Assembly (NCBI GenBank): GCA_963701735.1
Contig: CAVPBI010000001.1
Location: 15,321-79,320 of the forward strand
Direction of reading: 5' to 3'
Source of the DNA: CAWABB01 sp963701735
GTDB taxonomy: Bacteria; Bacteroidota; Ignavibacteria; UBA10030; UBA6906
Length of the DNA: 64,000 bases
Part shown: positions 26,545 through 35,687 of the stretch, piece by piece
Numbering within the stretch: position 1 is the stretch's first letter
Layout: each line of letters starts with the position of its first letter
Position numbers and translations under genes: made by a program
Notes under the pieces: model-generated
Databases searched by the model: none
The model's input: only the letters and a program-made list of their open reading frames with translations
What the model was told of the DNA's origin: nothing

Positions 26545-28062
26545 ATGCGTCTCTGGACCATAGTTCTGTTCCTCCTGGTAGCCTCCGTGGCTTCCGGGCA
26601 GGTAGGCGTCATCAGCACAAATCCGGCTCACAACTCGACCAGCGTTCCCCTTGAGGCAACGATCAGCGTGACATTCAGCGGAGAAGTCGATACGACCCTT
26701 TCATTCGCCCAGGGTGAAAACTACTTCACCAACGTTACCACGCTCCTGGGCCAATGGTGGAGCGCCGACCGCCGGACGATTTCCTTCTCGGTCGTCCTCG
26801 AGCCTTCGACCGTCTATTTTCTCCTGATCCACAGCGCGAAACCGGTTGCCGGCGGCGGGTTCCCCGTTCCGTACTGTTTCTACTGGACCACAGCGGCAAC
26901 GTTTCCGACGGATCTCCACTCTGTGAGCGGAACGATCTTCAGCGGAGGCAGCCCGGTGACACCCGATAATGCGATTGTCGGACTGGGAGCAACCCCGTTT
27001 TCCGGCAGCGACCCTGCCTTTGTCGGGGTGGCAGTGACCAATGCCCTGGGACAGTTCACCATCCCGTACGTTGCTGACGGGACGTGGTATCCCATTGCCG
27101 CGAAAGACGCCGACCTGAATGGCATGATCGACCCGGGTGCGGGCGACCCGCTTGCTTTCGGCGACAGTGTGACGGTGAGCGGAGCTGACGTCACCGGATT
27201 CAACATGCAGTTCTTCACATATGAGCCGGTCCGCTTCGCCGCGGCACGCGATTCCATTTCTGCAAAGGCATCGGACCTCCTTCCTCCAAACCATGAACTC
27301 CGCCAGTTCTACGGATGGCAGGTTGATTCCACCGGCGCCGCAAAGGAGTTCGACGGGATCTACACTGTCCCTGGAAGCGAGTTCCTCACTGAGATATGGA
27401 TAGAGGCGTTCGGGATGCAGTACGACACTATGCCAATCTGGAACTATGGGGCCAACTATTCACGTCCCTACACAGGCCTCGCCTCCGCAGCCCTGCTGGA
27501 TTCGGTCGTTGCGCGCGCGGAACGGATGGGGGGCAAGGAGTTTCGCAGGCAGGCTCCTCCGGTTGCCGGCAGCTACTTCAACGCCTATGCCCGACTAGGC
27601 GCGCTCCACAATTCGGAATTTCGATGGATGGTGTCAGATACGAGCCAGGACTACTGGGGACTCCAGTACACATTCCAGGTCCAGGCCACGATGGATAGCA
27701 GCTACTCCGTGGCGTGGAAGATGTTCCTGGCAAGCGCCACGACGGGGGAGATCATCAATGTGACCGGTGTTGAGGAGGAAGGTCCAGCTGCGCTCCCCAC
27801 ATCGTATGCGCTTGCGCAGAACTTCCCGAACCCGTTCAATCCCGCAACGACGATCCGGTACGCGCTGCCGGAAGCGGCAGTGGTGAGGCTGGTGGTTTTC
27901 AACTCCGTGGGTCAGCGCGTGGCAGATCTGGTGGATGAGGCACAACCGGCAGGGCACCATGAGGTGCGGTTCGACGGATCGACGCTCTCCTCAGGAGTGT
28001 ACTTCTACAGGCTGCAAGCGGCCGATTTTGTGCAGACAAAGAGGCTCATGCTTTTGAAGTAG
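26545..28062 (+). CDS. Exported Ig-like (SbsA/Big_5) protein with sorting domain
   Basis: 505 aa, signal peptide MRLWTIVLFLLVASVASGQ. Residues ~20-125 match an SbsA Ig-like domain (VGVISTNPAHNSTSVPLEATISVTFSGEVD). The middle contains a carboxypeptidase-regulatory-like segment (VTNALGQFTIPYVADGTWYPIAAKDADLNGMIDPGAGD). The C-terminal ~85 residues are the sorting domain (ALAQNFPNPFNPATTIRYALPEA ... KRLMLLK), very close at DNA level to the one at 22990-23290 but without the 45-nt insert. The protein is probably secreted and attached at the surface. Function is unknown. Confidence 0.82.
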   Translation: MRLWTIVLFLLVASVASGQVGVISTNPAHNSTSVPLEATISVTFSGEVDTTLSFAQGENYFTNVTTLLGQWWSADRRTISFSVVLEPSTVYFLLIHSAKPVAGGGFPVPYCFYWTTAATFPTDLHSVSGTIFSGGSPVTPDNAIVGLGATPFSGSDPAFVGVAVTNALGQFTIPYVADGTWYPIAAKDADLNGMIDPGAGDPLAFGDSVTVSGADVTGFNMQFFTYEPVRFAAARDSISAKASDLLPPNHELRQFYGWQVDSTGAAKEFDGIYTVPGSEFLTEIWIEAFGMQYDTMPIWNYGANYSRPYTGLASAALLDSVVARAERMGGKEFRRQAPPVAGSYFNAYARLGALHNSEFRWMVSDTSQDYWGLQYTFQVQATMDSSYSVAWKMFLASATTGEIINVTGVEEEGPAALPTSYALAQNFPNPFNPATTIRYALPEAAVVRLVVFNSVGQRVADLVDEAQPAGHHEVRFDGSTLSSGVYFYRLQAADFVQTKRLMLLK

Positions 28063-28076
28063 TGTCAGGTGATACC
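28060..28076 (+). repeat. Third copy of the element-end palindrome
   Basis: TAGTGTCAGGTGATACC differs from the right-end sequence by a few bases and, like the left end, overlaps the TAG stop of a sorting-domain gene. No element is attached here. Confidence 0.5.
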
Positions 28077-28109
28077 AACTGATGAAGACCCCTGACGGGG
28101 CGATCTCAG

Positions 28110-28140
28110 GCCCGGGCAGCGATGTCCGGGCTTTTTTTTT
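28110..28140 (+). terminator. Rho-independent terminator
   Basis: GCCCGG (28110-28115) pairs with CCGGGC (28126-28131) and nine T follow. It ends transcription of the Ig-like gene. Confidence 0.85.
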
Positions 28141-28273
28141 GCTGGGGTAGCCTGTCCGGCCAGCACAATCGGAGCCGAAGGAGCAGGAGGGCCGGGCGTT
28201 GATTGTTCCTGCGTATCGCGGTATCTTGTCGTATTCCTTTCTGACATAGTGAACCTTGGAGGCATACTCTGAC

Positions 28274-29686
28274 ATGAGCGAGTCACAGCTAAGGACGATG
28301 GGCCAACAGTTCGGCCGTCGGTCATGGGCCGAACCCTGGAAGATCAAGATGGTCGAGCCGCTTCGCATGGTCGACCGTGAGCACCGCGAACGCGCGCTGG
28401 AGGAGGCAGGCTACAATACGTTTCTCCTGAAGTCGGAAGACGTGTACATCGATCTGCTCACCGACAGTGGAACGAGCGCGATGAGTGACCGCCAGTGGGC
28501 CGGCATGCTGCTCGGTGACGAGGCGTACGCAGGCAGCCGGAACTTCTATAGCCTGGAAGAGGCGGTACAGAAATACTACGGGTACAAGCACATCATTCCT
28601 ACCCACCAGGGTCGCGGCGCAGAGCATCTGATCAGCCGCGCGGCGATCAAGCCGGGCCAGTACATCGCAGGGAATATGTACTTCACCACCACCCGCCTGC
28701 ATCAGGAGCTTGCGGGAGGCATCTTCGTCGATGTCATTATCGATGAAGCGCATGATCCGCAGAATTCGCATCCGTTCAAGGGAAATGTGGATCTCGAAAA
28801 GGTGGAAGCGCTTGTCAGGCGTGAAGGGGCGGCGAAGGTTGCCTACATCAGTCTTGCCGGCACAGTGAACATGGCCGGCGGCCAACCGGTGAGTATGGCG
28901 AATGTGAAGGCCCTGCGCGCGTTCGCCGACAAGCACGGCATCAAGGTATACCTTGATGCGACGCGCATGGTCGAGAACGCCTTCTTCATCCAGGAGAGGG
29001 AGGAAGGGTATGCCAACCGGTCTATAGCTCAGATCCTGAAGGAGTTCTGCGGCTATACCGACGGTGCGTGGATGAGTGCGAAGAAAGACAGCCTGGTCAA
29101 CATCGGCGGCTGGCTCGCAGTCAACGACTGGACGCTGTTCGAGGAACTTCGGAATATGGTGGTGGTGTACGAGGGCCTTCACACCTACGGCGGTCTCGCC
29201 GGGCGGGATATGGAAGCCATGGCCATCGGGATCGTAGAGTCTGTTCAGGACGATCACGTGCGTTCACGGATCGGCCAGGTACGATACCTCGGAGAGCTTC
29301 TTGCGCACTGGGGGATCCCCATGGTCCTGCCGATTGGGGGACATGCGATCTTCCTGGACGCACGGGCGTTCTACCAGCATCTGCGGCAGGACCAGTTTCC
29401 GGCGCAGACCCTGGCTGCGGAGCTGTATCTGGATTCTGGAATCCGTTCGATGGAACGCGGAATTGCGAGTGCCGGACGCGACCCCAATACCGGTGACCAC
29501 TACTACCCGAAACTCGAGCTCACGCGGCTCACCATCCCGAGGCGCGTCTATACACAGGCGCACATGGATGTCGTTGCTGAATCGGTCCGCGCGGCATATG
29601 AACAGCGCGAAAAGACGCGGGGGCTGAAGATGGTGTATGAACCGAAGTACTTGAGGTTCTTCCAGGCCAGGTACGAACGCTTGTAG
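28274..29686 (+). CDS. tpl: Tyrosine phenol-lyase (beta-eliminating lyase, PLP)
   Basis: 470 aa, close to the family's usual ~456. It splits L-tyrosine into phenol, pyruvate and ammonia. Family blocks: GDEAYAGSRNFYSLE, PTHQGRGAE, YLDATRMVENAFFI and the PLP lysine in MSAKKDSLVNIGG. Residues separating it from tryptophanase favour the tyrosine enzyme: YFTTTRLHQE around the substrate threonine, SGIRSMERGI with the substrate arginine, and LRFF rather than LRHF near the C-terminus. I place the start at ATG 28274, with GGAGG 11 bases upstream; a TTG at 28256 lies over that site. It stands alone between two terminators, so it is a single-gene unit. Relaxed specificity for other aromatic amino acids cannot be excluded. 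Confidence 0.9.
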   Translation: MSESQLRTMGQQFGRRSWAEPWKIKMVEPLRMVDREHRERALEEAGYNTFLLKSEDVYIDLLTDSGTSAMSDRQWAGMLLGDEAYAGSRNFYSLEEAVQKYYGYKHIIPTHQGRGAEHLISRAAIKPGQYIAGNMYFTTTRLHQELAGGIFVDVIIDEAHDPQNSHPFKGNVDLEKVEALVRREGAAKVAYISLAGTVNMAGGQPVSMANVKALRAFADKHGIKVYLDATRMVENAFFIQEREEGYANRSIAQILKEFCGYTDGAWMSAKKDSLVNIGGWLAVNDWTLFEELRNMVVVYEGLHTYGGLAGRDMEAMAIGIVESVQDDHVRSRIGQVRYLGELLAHWGIPMVLPIGGHAIFLDARAFYQHLRQDQFPAQTLAAELYLDSGIRSMERGIASAGRDPNTGDHYYPKLELTRLTIPRRVYTQAHMDVVAESVRAAYEQREKTRGLKMVYEPKYLRFFQARYERL

Positions 29687-29711
29687 GGAGTGGAGTTGCC
29701 CGGTGTGTTGA

Positions 29712-29732
29712 GGGGGGCCGAAAGGCCCCCTT
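29712..29732 (+). terminator. Hairpin terminator after tpl
   Basis: GGGGGCC and GGCCCCC are separated by GAAA, a very stable stem-loop just after the tpl stop. The T tract after it is short. Confidence 0.6.
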
Positions 29733-30143
29733 CGCGTTTCCGGACTCTCCTGCTTCTGGTCTCCCTACGGTGTATACTCCCGGCACATTCATTGATGCCC
29801 GATGGCGTTCCCCGCCTGAGGGCCCGTCGTCCCGATGCCTCGGGATGGCGTGGCCTCGTCCATCACGCCGCAGGCGTGACGAGACGGGCCGCCGCTCTGG
29901 ACCATGTTCCAGTGACCTCGTCGTAGAGTCCATTCGACAACCTCTTCCGGCCGCAGCCCTCGGCCCGAAATACCCGTGAAGTGACACATGAGCTCACTGA
30001 CTTGATGTAGGAGTCAGCGAGCCGCCGAGCGTTCCTGTACCATCGTCCTGCGTGGAGGCCCGCCGGCGAACCCTGCGGCGCCGCGGCAAACGGAATCGGT
30101 GGGCGGACGATGGCCTGTGAACGAGACGTGGTAGCAACCGATG
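29733..30143 (+). other. Intergenic region with small hairpins, no gene seen
   Basis: 411 bp between convergent genes. It holds short inverted repeats (CCCGATGCCTCGGG near 29832; CACGCCGCAGGCGTG near 29866) that could act as bidirectional terminators. No coding frame looks real. Confidence 0.45.
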
Positions 30144-30911
30144 TCACACGTAGAGGTTGGTGGGGTCTGCCTTCGCCAGGTCGACGAGAAAACCGCTGAT
30201 CGTGACGGTGACGGCCTCCAGGAAGCGCTTCCCCTTTTCGGCGGTGGCGGCGGCAGGATTTCCCACACCCGTATCGTCGGTCGTCTTTGTCCACGACCGC
30301 GGCGCCCAGACCCACTTTTCCCGGAGCCCTTTCAGCGTGAAGGACCTTGCCCTTCCCGACCCCGCTTCGCTCAAAGGGAGGACAAGATCCGGTCTGAGGG
30401 CGAGCATGATGCTCGTTTCCATCTCCCCCGCGTGATCGTCCTGATGTTCGAAGAACTCCTTTTGTGGAAGGATCTGCCACCAGTTGATCGTGCAAATGAA
30501 CATGTCGGGCTCTGTGCCTTGAAGCTCGCGGATCATCTGCTTGAAATCGTTTCCACCGTGGCTGTTCAGCATGACGAGCTTGCGAACGCCGTGGCCAAGA
30601 AGAGATGTGACAACGTCCCCGAGGACAGCGGCCTGCGTGCTCGGGTTCATGTTGATTGTCAGAGGGATGTCACGTTGGCCCGTGTTGACGCCGAATGGGA
30701 TCGTTGGAAGAACAGCCACCCGTGCGCCGGCTTGCCATGCCAGCCTTGCCGACTCCGCCGCGATGTATTCGGACTCGAAGTTATCGGTGCCGAACGGGAG
30801 ATGATAGTTGTGAGCTTCAGTGGCTCCCCAGGGGAGGACCGCAAGGTCGTAACGCATTTCACGAACCACTTTCCACGGCGTGGTCGACAGAACGTATGGC
30901 TGAGGGGGCAT
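30144..30911 (-). CDS. Creatininase-family amidohydrolase
   Basis: 255 aa, near the usual ~250. Metal-binding and catalytic blocks of the creatininase fold are present: GATEAHNYHLPFGTD (Glu, His and Asp ligands), LNSHGGND and QDDHAGEMETSIML. The family covers creatinine amidohydrolase, the MftE peptidase and enzymes acting on cyclic amides; which one applies here cannot be decided. It is transcribed alone, convergent with tpl. Confidence 0.85.
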   Translation of the reverse strand: MPPQPYVLSTTPWKVVREMRYDLAVLPWGATEAHNYHLPFGTDNFESEYIAAESARLAWQAGARVAVLPTIPFGVNTGQRDIPLTINMNPSTQAAVLGDVVTSLLGHGVRKLVMLNSHGGNDFKQMIRELQGTEPDMFICTINWWQILPQKEFFEHQDDHAGEMETSIMLALRPDLVLPLSEAGSGRARSFTLKGLREKWVWAPRSWTKTTDDTGVGNPAAATAEKGKRFLEAVTVTISGFLVDLAKADPTNLYV

Positions 30912-31133
30912 ATCTCTCCTTGTGCGGGGCGATCAGGCATGCGAGATGCGACACGACAAGATAGAAAAATCTCAAACGACCTGAAACGGCCTTGATGGCA
31001 ATCGGTCCGGTAATCCCAGCATTCCCCCTAAGGCGATGTCGGCCAGGGGGAAGTCAATATCACGGTAGCCTCAGCAGCGCAGGCCGTGACTTGACTTTAC
31101 AGTTGGATTCCATAGATTTGCTACCGGGTGACC

Positions 31134-31481
31134 ATGCAAGCAAAGACCAAGAGACGATCTCTTATCCTGATAACGGCCGCCTATCTTCTCGCCTCGCAGG
31201 CAACGGTCGTCTGTATTGTGTCTGAGTGGTACTCCACGCGTGGGGAACACGCCGTTGCATGGCAGAGCGGGCCCGCCAGAGAGCACGCGGTCCTGTCCTG
31301 GACGCCGCGGACACATCTACCGCTGAGCGAACAGGTTAACCTGTCACCGGCAGAGGCCCCCACTCTAGCATCGTACCCGTCAGAAAAACTGTCTCACATC
31401 ATTCGGCGTGATCAGCCACCCCTCCCTCAATCCGAATCGTATTTCGCTCCTCTCAGCAACAAAGCCCCTCCGACCGCCTAG
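31134..31481 (+). CDS. Hypothetical exported or membrane-anchored protein, 115 aa
   Basis: Begins MQAKTKRRSLILITAAYLLASQATVVCIVSEWY, a basic end followed by a hydrophobic helix like an uncleaved signal anchor. The rest is polar and proline-rich. No family is recognised. ATG 31134 is chosen over a GTG two codons earlier. It is followed by another small membrane protein gene on the same strand. Confidence 0.45.
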   Translation: MQAKTKRRSLILITAAYLLASQATVVCIVSEWYSTRGEHAVAWQSGPAREHAVLSWTPRTHLPLSEQVNLSPAEAPTLASYPSEKLSHIIRRDQPPLPQSESYFAPLSNKAPPTA

Positions 31482-31618
31482 TTCTTCACAGCGAGATAGC
31501 CAACCTGAGAGGGCAAATCTGAAGGGTTGGGCTCCGTTTTGCAGTGCGCAATATCCATTGCGCGCCCTGCCATCTTCCTGAACCGTGGACGAGTTGCAGT
31601 CATAGAGAGGATAATGCC

Positions 31619-31756
31619 GTGAAAACCCAATCAGATGTTCGTGACAAGCAGCAAGGAACTAAGCCAGAAGAGGTAGCCTGGCAGTTCTATGTTGTCATAG
31701 CCGTCATCGGCCTCGGCATTTTAGGTCTTGTGGCCAAGGCGTTGGGGCTTTTCTAG
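31619..31756 (+). CDS. Small single-pass membrane protein, 45 aa
   Basis: A GTG start at 31619 has AGAGAGG eight bases before it. The product has a polar N-terminus (KTQSDVRDKQQGTKPEEV) and one transmembrane helix, WQFYVVIAVIGLGILGLVAKALGLF. It resembles accessory peptides of membrane complexes, but I cannot name it. Confidence 0.5.
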   Translation: MKTQSDVRDKQQGTKPEEVAWQFYVVIAVIGLGILGLVAKALGLF

Positions 31757-31794
31757 ACGGAACACATTGCGGGCTGTCCGTTTCACTGTGTACA

Positions 31795-31830
31795 CACAGG
31801 GCTCGGGATTTCTCCCGGGCCCTTCCTGTG
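31795..31830 (+). terminator. Strong hairpin, probable terminator
   Basis: CACAGG...CCTGTG encloses a second stem (CTCGGG/CCCGGG). No long T tract follows. It lies 38 bp after the 45-aa membrane protein gene. Confidence 0.5.
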
Positions 31831-32124
31831 ATAGTCCTTCTCAACTCTCGGGATATCCCGACTCGGTGCTATCGGGGGAACCTGTGCCAGCGCCCACCAG
31901 CCGTAAGGGATACCGGAATCACCGATATCCCGGCGCAGCGTTGCTGTGCCCGGAACAGGACCGACGATGGTGCGAACATGTGACGGTCTCACAACCGGGT
32001 GATGCTGTGCAGGGAATCTTGCGCAGGGAATCTTGGCGAATCGCTTGCTTTTTAGCCCGGGCGAAGCGACATTGCGCCGTTGGGTGTTGCAGCAGCTGTT
32101 CTTTCCACCGAACGAGAGAGGCTT
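31831..32124 (+). other. Intergenic remainder before the lipoprotein gene
   Basis: No gene is seen. A short direct duplication, CAGGGAATCTTG(C/G)CG, occurs twice in tandem near 32010-32035. Confidence 0.4.
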
Positions 32125-32649
32125 ATGAACTGCAGGGCCGTCGGCGACACACCAGGGAGGTTGGCCGGCCTTGCGCTTGCGGCCGGACTCGTTCTCGCGG
32201 CACTGCACCCCTCCTGCACCCCGTCAAGGAGTGATTCTGTGTCGTCCCGCGACTCTATCTCTACACCTGCTCTTCCTTCCCCAGTCCAGGACCTGATCCC
32301 CCCGAACACCTGCCGGGCCCGGGCAACAATCATCGCTATCGATACGTCTTTCACACACGGGTCACCGACCGACCCCTGTTCGAAGTTCCATTGCAGGGGG
32401 ACGGTGCGAATCGATGCAGTGCAGGGATACGGCTCGTCGTTTGTTCCCCCTTTGAGCGTGGGTGAAACGGTGCCGATGACCTTTGTGTATACCCTTGCCC
32501 CCACCAGAAACGTGTATCCGGAGATGAAGCCGGAACTGCCTGGTTTGTCTCTCGGTTCCTCCTTCGTGGCTGATATCGAGGCAGGGGAGATGGGTATTGG
32601 CGGCGCGCCTGTGGTGTTCACAGTCAGGACTTACACGCTCAGCAAATAA
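32125..32649 (+). CDS. Hypothetical lipoprotein or exported protein, 174 aa
   Basis: ATG 32125 is preceded by GAGAGAGG. A signal-type N-terminus (LAGLALAAGLVLAALHPSC) ends in a cysteine that may be lipidated, though the lipobox HPSC is not typical. The mature part has four cysteines (TCRARA, DPCSKFHC) and a beta-rich pattern (RIDAVQGYGSSF, VPMTFVYTL). I know no family for it. It ends 37 bp before the BNR-propeller gene and may be co-transcribed with it. Confidence 0.55.
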   Translation: MNCRAVGDTPGRLAGLALAAGLVLAALHPSCTPSRSDSVSSRDSISTPALPSPVQDLIPPNTCRARATIIAIDTSFTHGSPTDPCSKFHCRGTVRIDAVQGYGSSFVPPLSVGETVPMTFVYTLAPTRNVYPEMKPELPGLSLGSSFVADIEAGEMGIGGAPVVFTVRTYTLSK

Positions 32650-32686
32650 CATCACCAACAATTCCACAACCTGTGGGGAGAAGCGC

Positions 32687-35494
32687 ATGAGGAAGCCATT
32701 GCCAATGCTGTGGGCGGCAGCCATCCTCGTCGTTGCGGGCACGGTCTTCATCTCTGCCTTCTTGACGAGCAGGTCAGTGCAGCGCCCAGAGATTCCGGCG
32801 ATGCCTGCGCTGTCAGACCAGAAGGACGATCCCGGCGCAGCCGCCCGTTTTGAATGGCTACGACTCAGGAACCCGGCGACCGGCGAAATCCCGCGGGATA
32901 TCAGAAGAAAGGAACTTGAGTTCGCTTCTCGTCTCCCGTCTCGCGAGCAGCTGGCAAAGAACGGTCGCGCTGATGGTGCACTGATAGCGAGCTGGTCGCG
33001 ACGAGGCCCATTCAACGTTGGCGGGCGCACACGCGCCCTTGGTGTGGATGTCGCGAACGAATCCACCATCCTTGCAGGCGGCGTGTCCGGCGGCATGTGG
33101 CGGTCAACCAATAACGGTGGTGCGTGGGTGAAGACCTCCGCCTACCAAGACCTTCATAGTGTGACCTGCCTTGTGCAGGACACACGTGCCGGCAAGCGAA
33201 ATATCTGGTACTACGGCACGGGGGAGTACCGCGGCAACTCCGCGCGTGGGACGGGGGCCTTTTTCTACGGTAATGGCATTTACAAATCTACCGACAACGG
33301 GCTTAGCTGGGCCGTCCTGCCATCCACGATTCCAGGCGCCCTGAATACTTTTGACCAGCCTTTTGACTTTGCCTGGAATCTTGCGACTGACCCTTCGAGC
33401 GGTCAGGATGTGGTGTACGCAGCCGTGGGCGGTGGTATCCAGCGGACCACCGATGGCGGCGCGACATGGAATTACGTTCTCGGCGCATTAACCAATGACA
33501 ACTCAGCGTACGCCGACGTCGCCGTCGGCGCCGGAGGAGTTGCGTACGCCGCACTCAGCGATCAGAGAATCAGCGGCACAAGCGGATCGGTGAAGCGCGG
33601 TCTCTATCGATCAACCGATGGTATCACCTGGACAAATATCACACCCTCGGCGTTTCCCACGGCGTATGCACGAATCGTGCTGGCAGTCGCACCTTCTGAC
33701 CAGGCCATCGTCTATTTCCTCGCGGCCGGCGCGAACGGCTCGGAAGGTGTCAACCAGACCAACGGTGTGCAATTCTGGAAATACACCTATATCTCCGGTG
33801 ACGGCAGTGGGTCCGGCGGCACATGGGTGAGCAGGGGGGAGAATCTACCAAACGAATCCGGGTTGCCGGGCAACGGAAAATTCGACACCCAGAACAGCTA
33901 CAACATGCTCTTGAGAGTCAGACCGAACGACCCGGACTTCGTCGTCGCAGGGGGAACGAATCTGTATGTCTCCAGCGACGGCTTTTCATCCGCCTCGAAC
34001 TGGCGGCGTATCGGCGGATATGCAGGTCCGAGCACCTACGAGTGGTATTCAGGACATCACCCGGATCAACACGCGGGCGTGTTTCTGTCCGACAACGTCA
34101 CATTCGTATCGGGGCATGATGAGGGCGTCGCGAGGACGACAGACGTGACACAATCGTTCGTCAACTGGAGCCGGCTCAATTCTGGCTATTTTACCACGCA
34201 ATTCTACACGATTGCCATTGACCATGCCACCAGCGGGAACAACTTCATACTTGGCGGGATGCAGGACAACGGAATCTGGTCCACCTCTTCCTCCTCTGTG
34301 ACATCGTCTTGGACACGGCAGGTGACTGGCGATGGTGTGGCCTGCGCGATTGCCGACGGGCGCACGTCGTTTTATGCTTCCGTTCAGAACGGTAAAACAT
34401 ACAGGCTGATTCTCAGTTCATCAGGTTCGTTTCAGGACTACACGCGCGTCGACCCAACAGGAGCCTCCGGGTACCTCTTCGTCAACCCACACATTCTGGA
34501 TCCAACAGACAACAATGTCATGTATATGCCGGCCGGCTCCAGCCTGTGGATGAATTCAAACGTACCGGAGATTCCCCTCAGGTCCGCCTCTCCGTCAACG
34601 GCAGAGAGCACAAAGACGCAGAACTGGACGAATCTGACGGCGGCTGGTGTGAGCGGCGCGACCATCACGGCTCTTGCCGCTTCTGAAGCGAACCCCTACC
34701 ACAGCTTATACTATGGTACAAGCGACGGGCGGGTCTACCGCCTGGACGGCGCGAATGCGGCGACCGCAGCCACGGCGCCGACGGACGTCTGGACCGGGAA
34801 GGGATTTCCCGCCGGGGCGTTTGTGAGCGGACTGGCGGTCGATCCGACCGAAGGCAACCAGGCGTTGATCGTCTTCTCGAACTACGGCATTGAGAGCGTG
34901 TTCTTCACAACGGATGGGGGGGACACGTGGTCCGATGTGGAGGGGAACCTCGCGGGCGATACAGGTCCGTCCTGCCGCACAGGCCGGATTGTTCCCGTTG
35001 GCGGCACCACCACCTACTTTCTCGGGACAAGCACCGGACTGTACTCGACGACCGCACTCGATGGCGCCTCGACAGTCTGGGAGCAGGAGGGTGCTTCCAC
35101 GATCGGCAACGTCGTCGTGAATGCCCTGGACGCCCGATCGGTGGATGGGAAGGTCGTCGTCGGGACGCACGGGGCCGGAGCATTCAGCGGTGTACTCTCA
35201 ACAACCGGCGTTGAATCCGATGGGTTCCCCGCCCGTACGGCGCTCCTTCAGAACTATCCCAACCCCTTCAACCCCTCAACCACGATCCGCTATACACTCC
35301 CGGAGCGCTCGGCGGTTGAGCTCACGATCCACAACACAGTAGGTGAGCGTGTGCGTGACCTCGTACGCGCTGAGGTTGAAGCCGGATACCACGAAGCAAC
35401 GTTCGACGCTACCGGCCTATCAAGCGGGGTGTATTTCTGCATGCTCAAAGCTGACAATACGGTGTTGACCCGGAAGATGCTCTGCATCCGCTAG
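32687..35494 (+). CDS. Exported BNR/sortilin-type beta-propeller protein with sorting domain
   Basis: 935 aa, start ATG 32687 with GGGGAG six bases upstream. It begins with a signal anchor (MLWAAAILVVAGTVFISAFLTS). Repeated Asp-box-like elements (MWRSTNNGGAWVK, IYKSTDNGLSWAV, IQRTTDGGATWNY, LYRSTDGITWTN) define a sialidase/Vps10-type propeller over residues ~100-860. A C-terminal sorting domain (LLQNYPNPFNPSTTIRYTLPER ... GVYFCMLKADNTVLTRKMLCIR) follows, of a somewhat different subtype from the others here. It is probably a secreted binding or scaffold protein; no catalytic residues are seen. Confidence 0.82.
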   Translation: MRKPLPMLWAAAILVVAGTVFISAFLTSRSVQRPEIPAMPALSDQKDDPGAAARFEWLRLRNPATGEIPRDIRRKELEFASRLPSREQLAKNGRADGALIASWSRRGPFNVGGRTRALGVDVANESTILAGGVSGGMWRSTNNGGAWVKTSAYQDLHSVTCLVQDTRAGKRNIWYYGTGEYRGNSARGTGAFFYGNGIYKSTDNGLSWAVLPSTIPGALNTFDQPFDFAWNLATDPSSGQDVVYAAVGGGIQRTTDGGATWNYVLGALTNDNSAYADVAVGAGGVAYAALSDQRISGTSGSVKRGLYRSTDGITWTNITPSAFPTAYARIVLAVAPSDQAIVYFLAAGANGSEGVNQTNGVQFWKYTYISGDGSGSGGTWVSRGENLPNESGLPGNGKFDTQNSYNMLLRVRPNDPDFVVAGGTNLYVSSDGFSSASNWRRIGGYAGPSTYEWYSGHHPDQHAGVFLSDNVTFVSGHDEGVARTTDVTQSFVNWSRLNSGYFTTQFYTIAIDHATSGNNFILGGMQDNGIWSTSSSSVTSSWTRQVTGDGVACAIADGRTSFYASVQNGKTYRLILSSSGSFQDYTRVDPTGASGYLFVNPHILDPTDNNVMYMPAGSSLWMNSNVPEIPLRSASPSTAESTKTQNWTNLTAAGVSGATITALAASEANPYHSLYYGTSDGRVYRLDGANAATAATAPTDVWTGKGFPAGAFVSGLAVDPTEGNQALIVFSNYGIESVFFTTDGGDTWSDVEGNLAGDTGPSCRTGRIVPVGGTTTYFLGTSTGLYSTTALDGASTVWEQEGASTIGNVVVNALDARSVDGKVVVGTHGAGAFSGVLSTTGVESDGFPARTALLQNYPNPFNPSTTIRYTLPERSAVELTIHNTVGERVRDLVRAEVEAGYHEATFDATGLSSGVYFCMLKADNTVLTRKMLCIR

Positions 35495-35521
35495 ACCTCT
35501 TGTAGTGCTCCCACAACCATA

Positions 35522-35548
35522 AGCCCCGGCTCACCCCGGGGCTTTTTT
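35522..35548 (+). terminator. Rho-independent terminator
   Basis: AGCCCCGG (35522-35529) pairs with CCGGGGCT (35536-35543), then a run of T. It lies 27 bp after the propeller gene. Confidence 0.85.
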
Positions 35549-35687
35549 CTTGCCAAGACCCATCCCCACGGGGTTCTCCGGTATATGTCCACGAGGCTTC
35601 CCTCCGCATTTCATTGACTCTCGCCTTGCGCTGCCGTATCATTCGGCCGAACCAATTGTCGCTCTCCATTCTGATTGAGTAGGGTAA

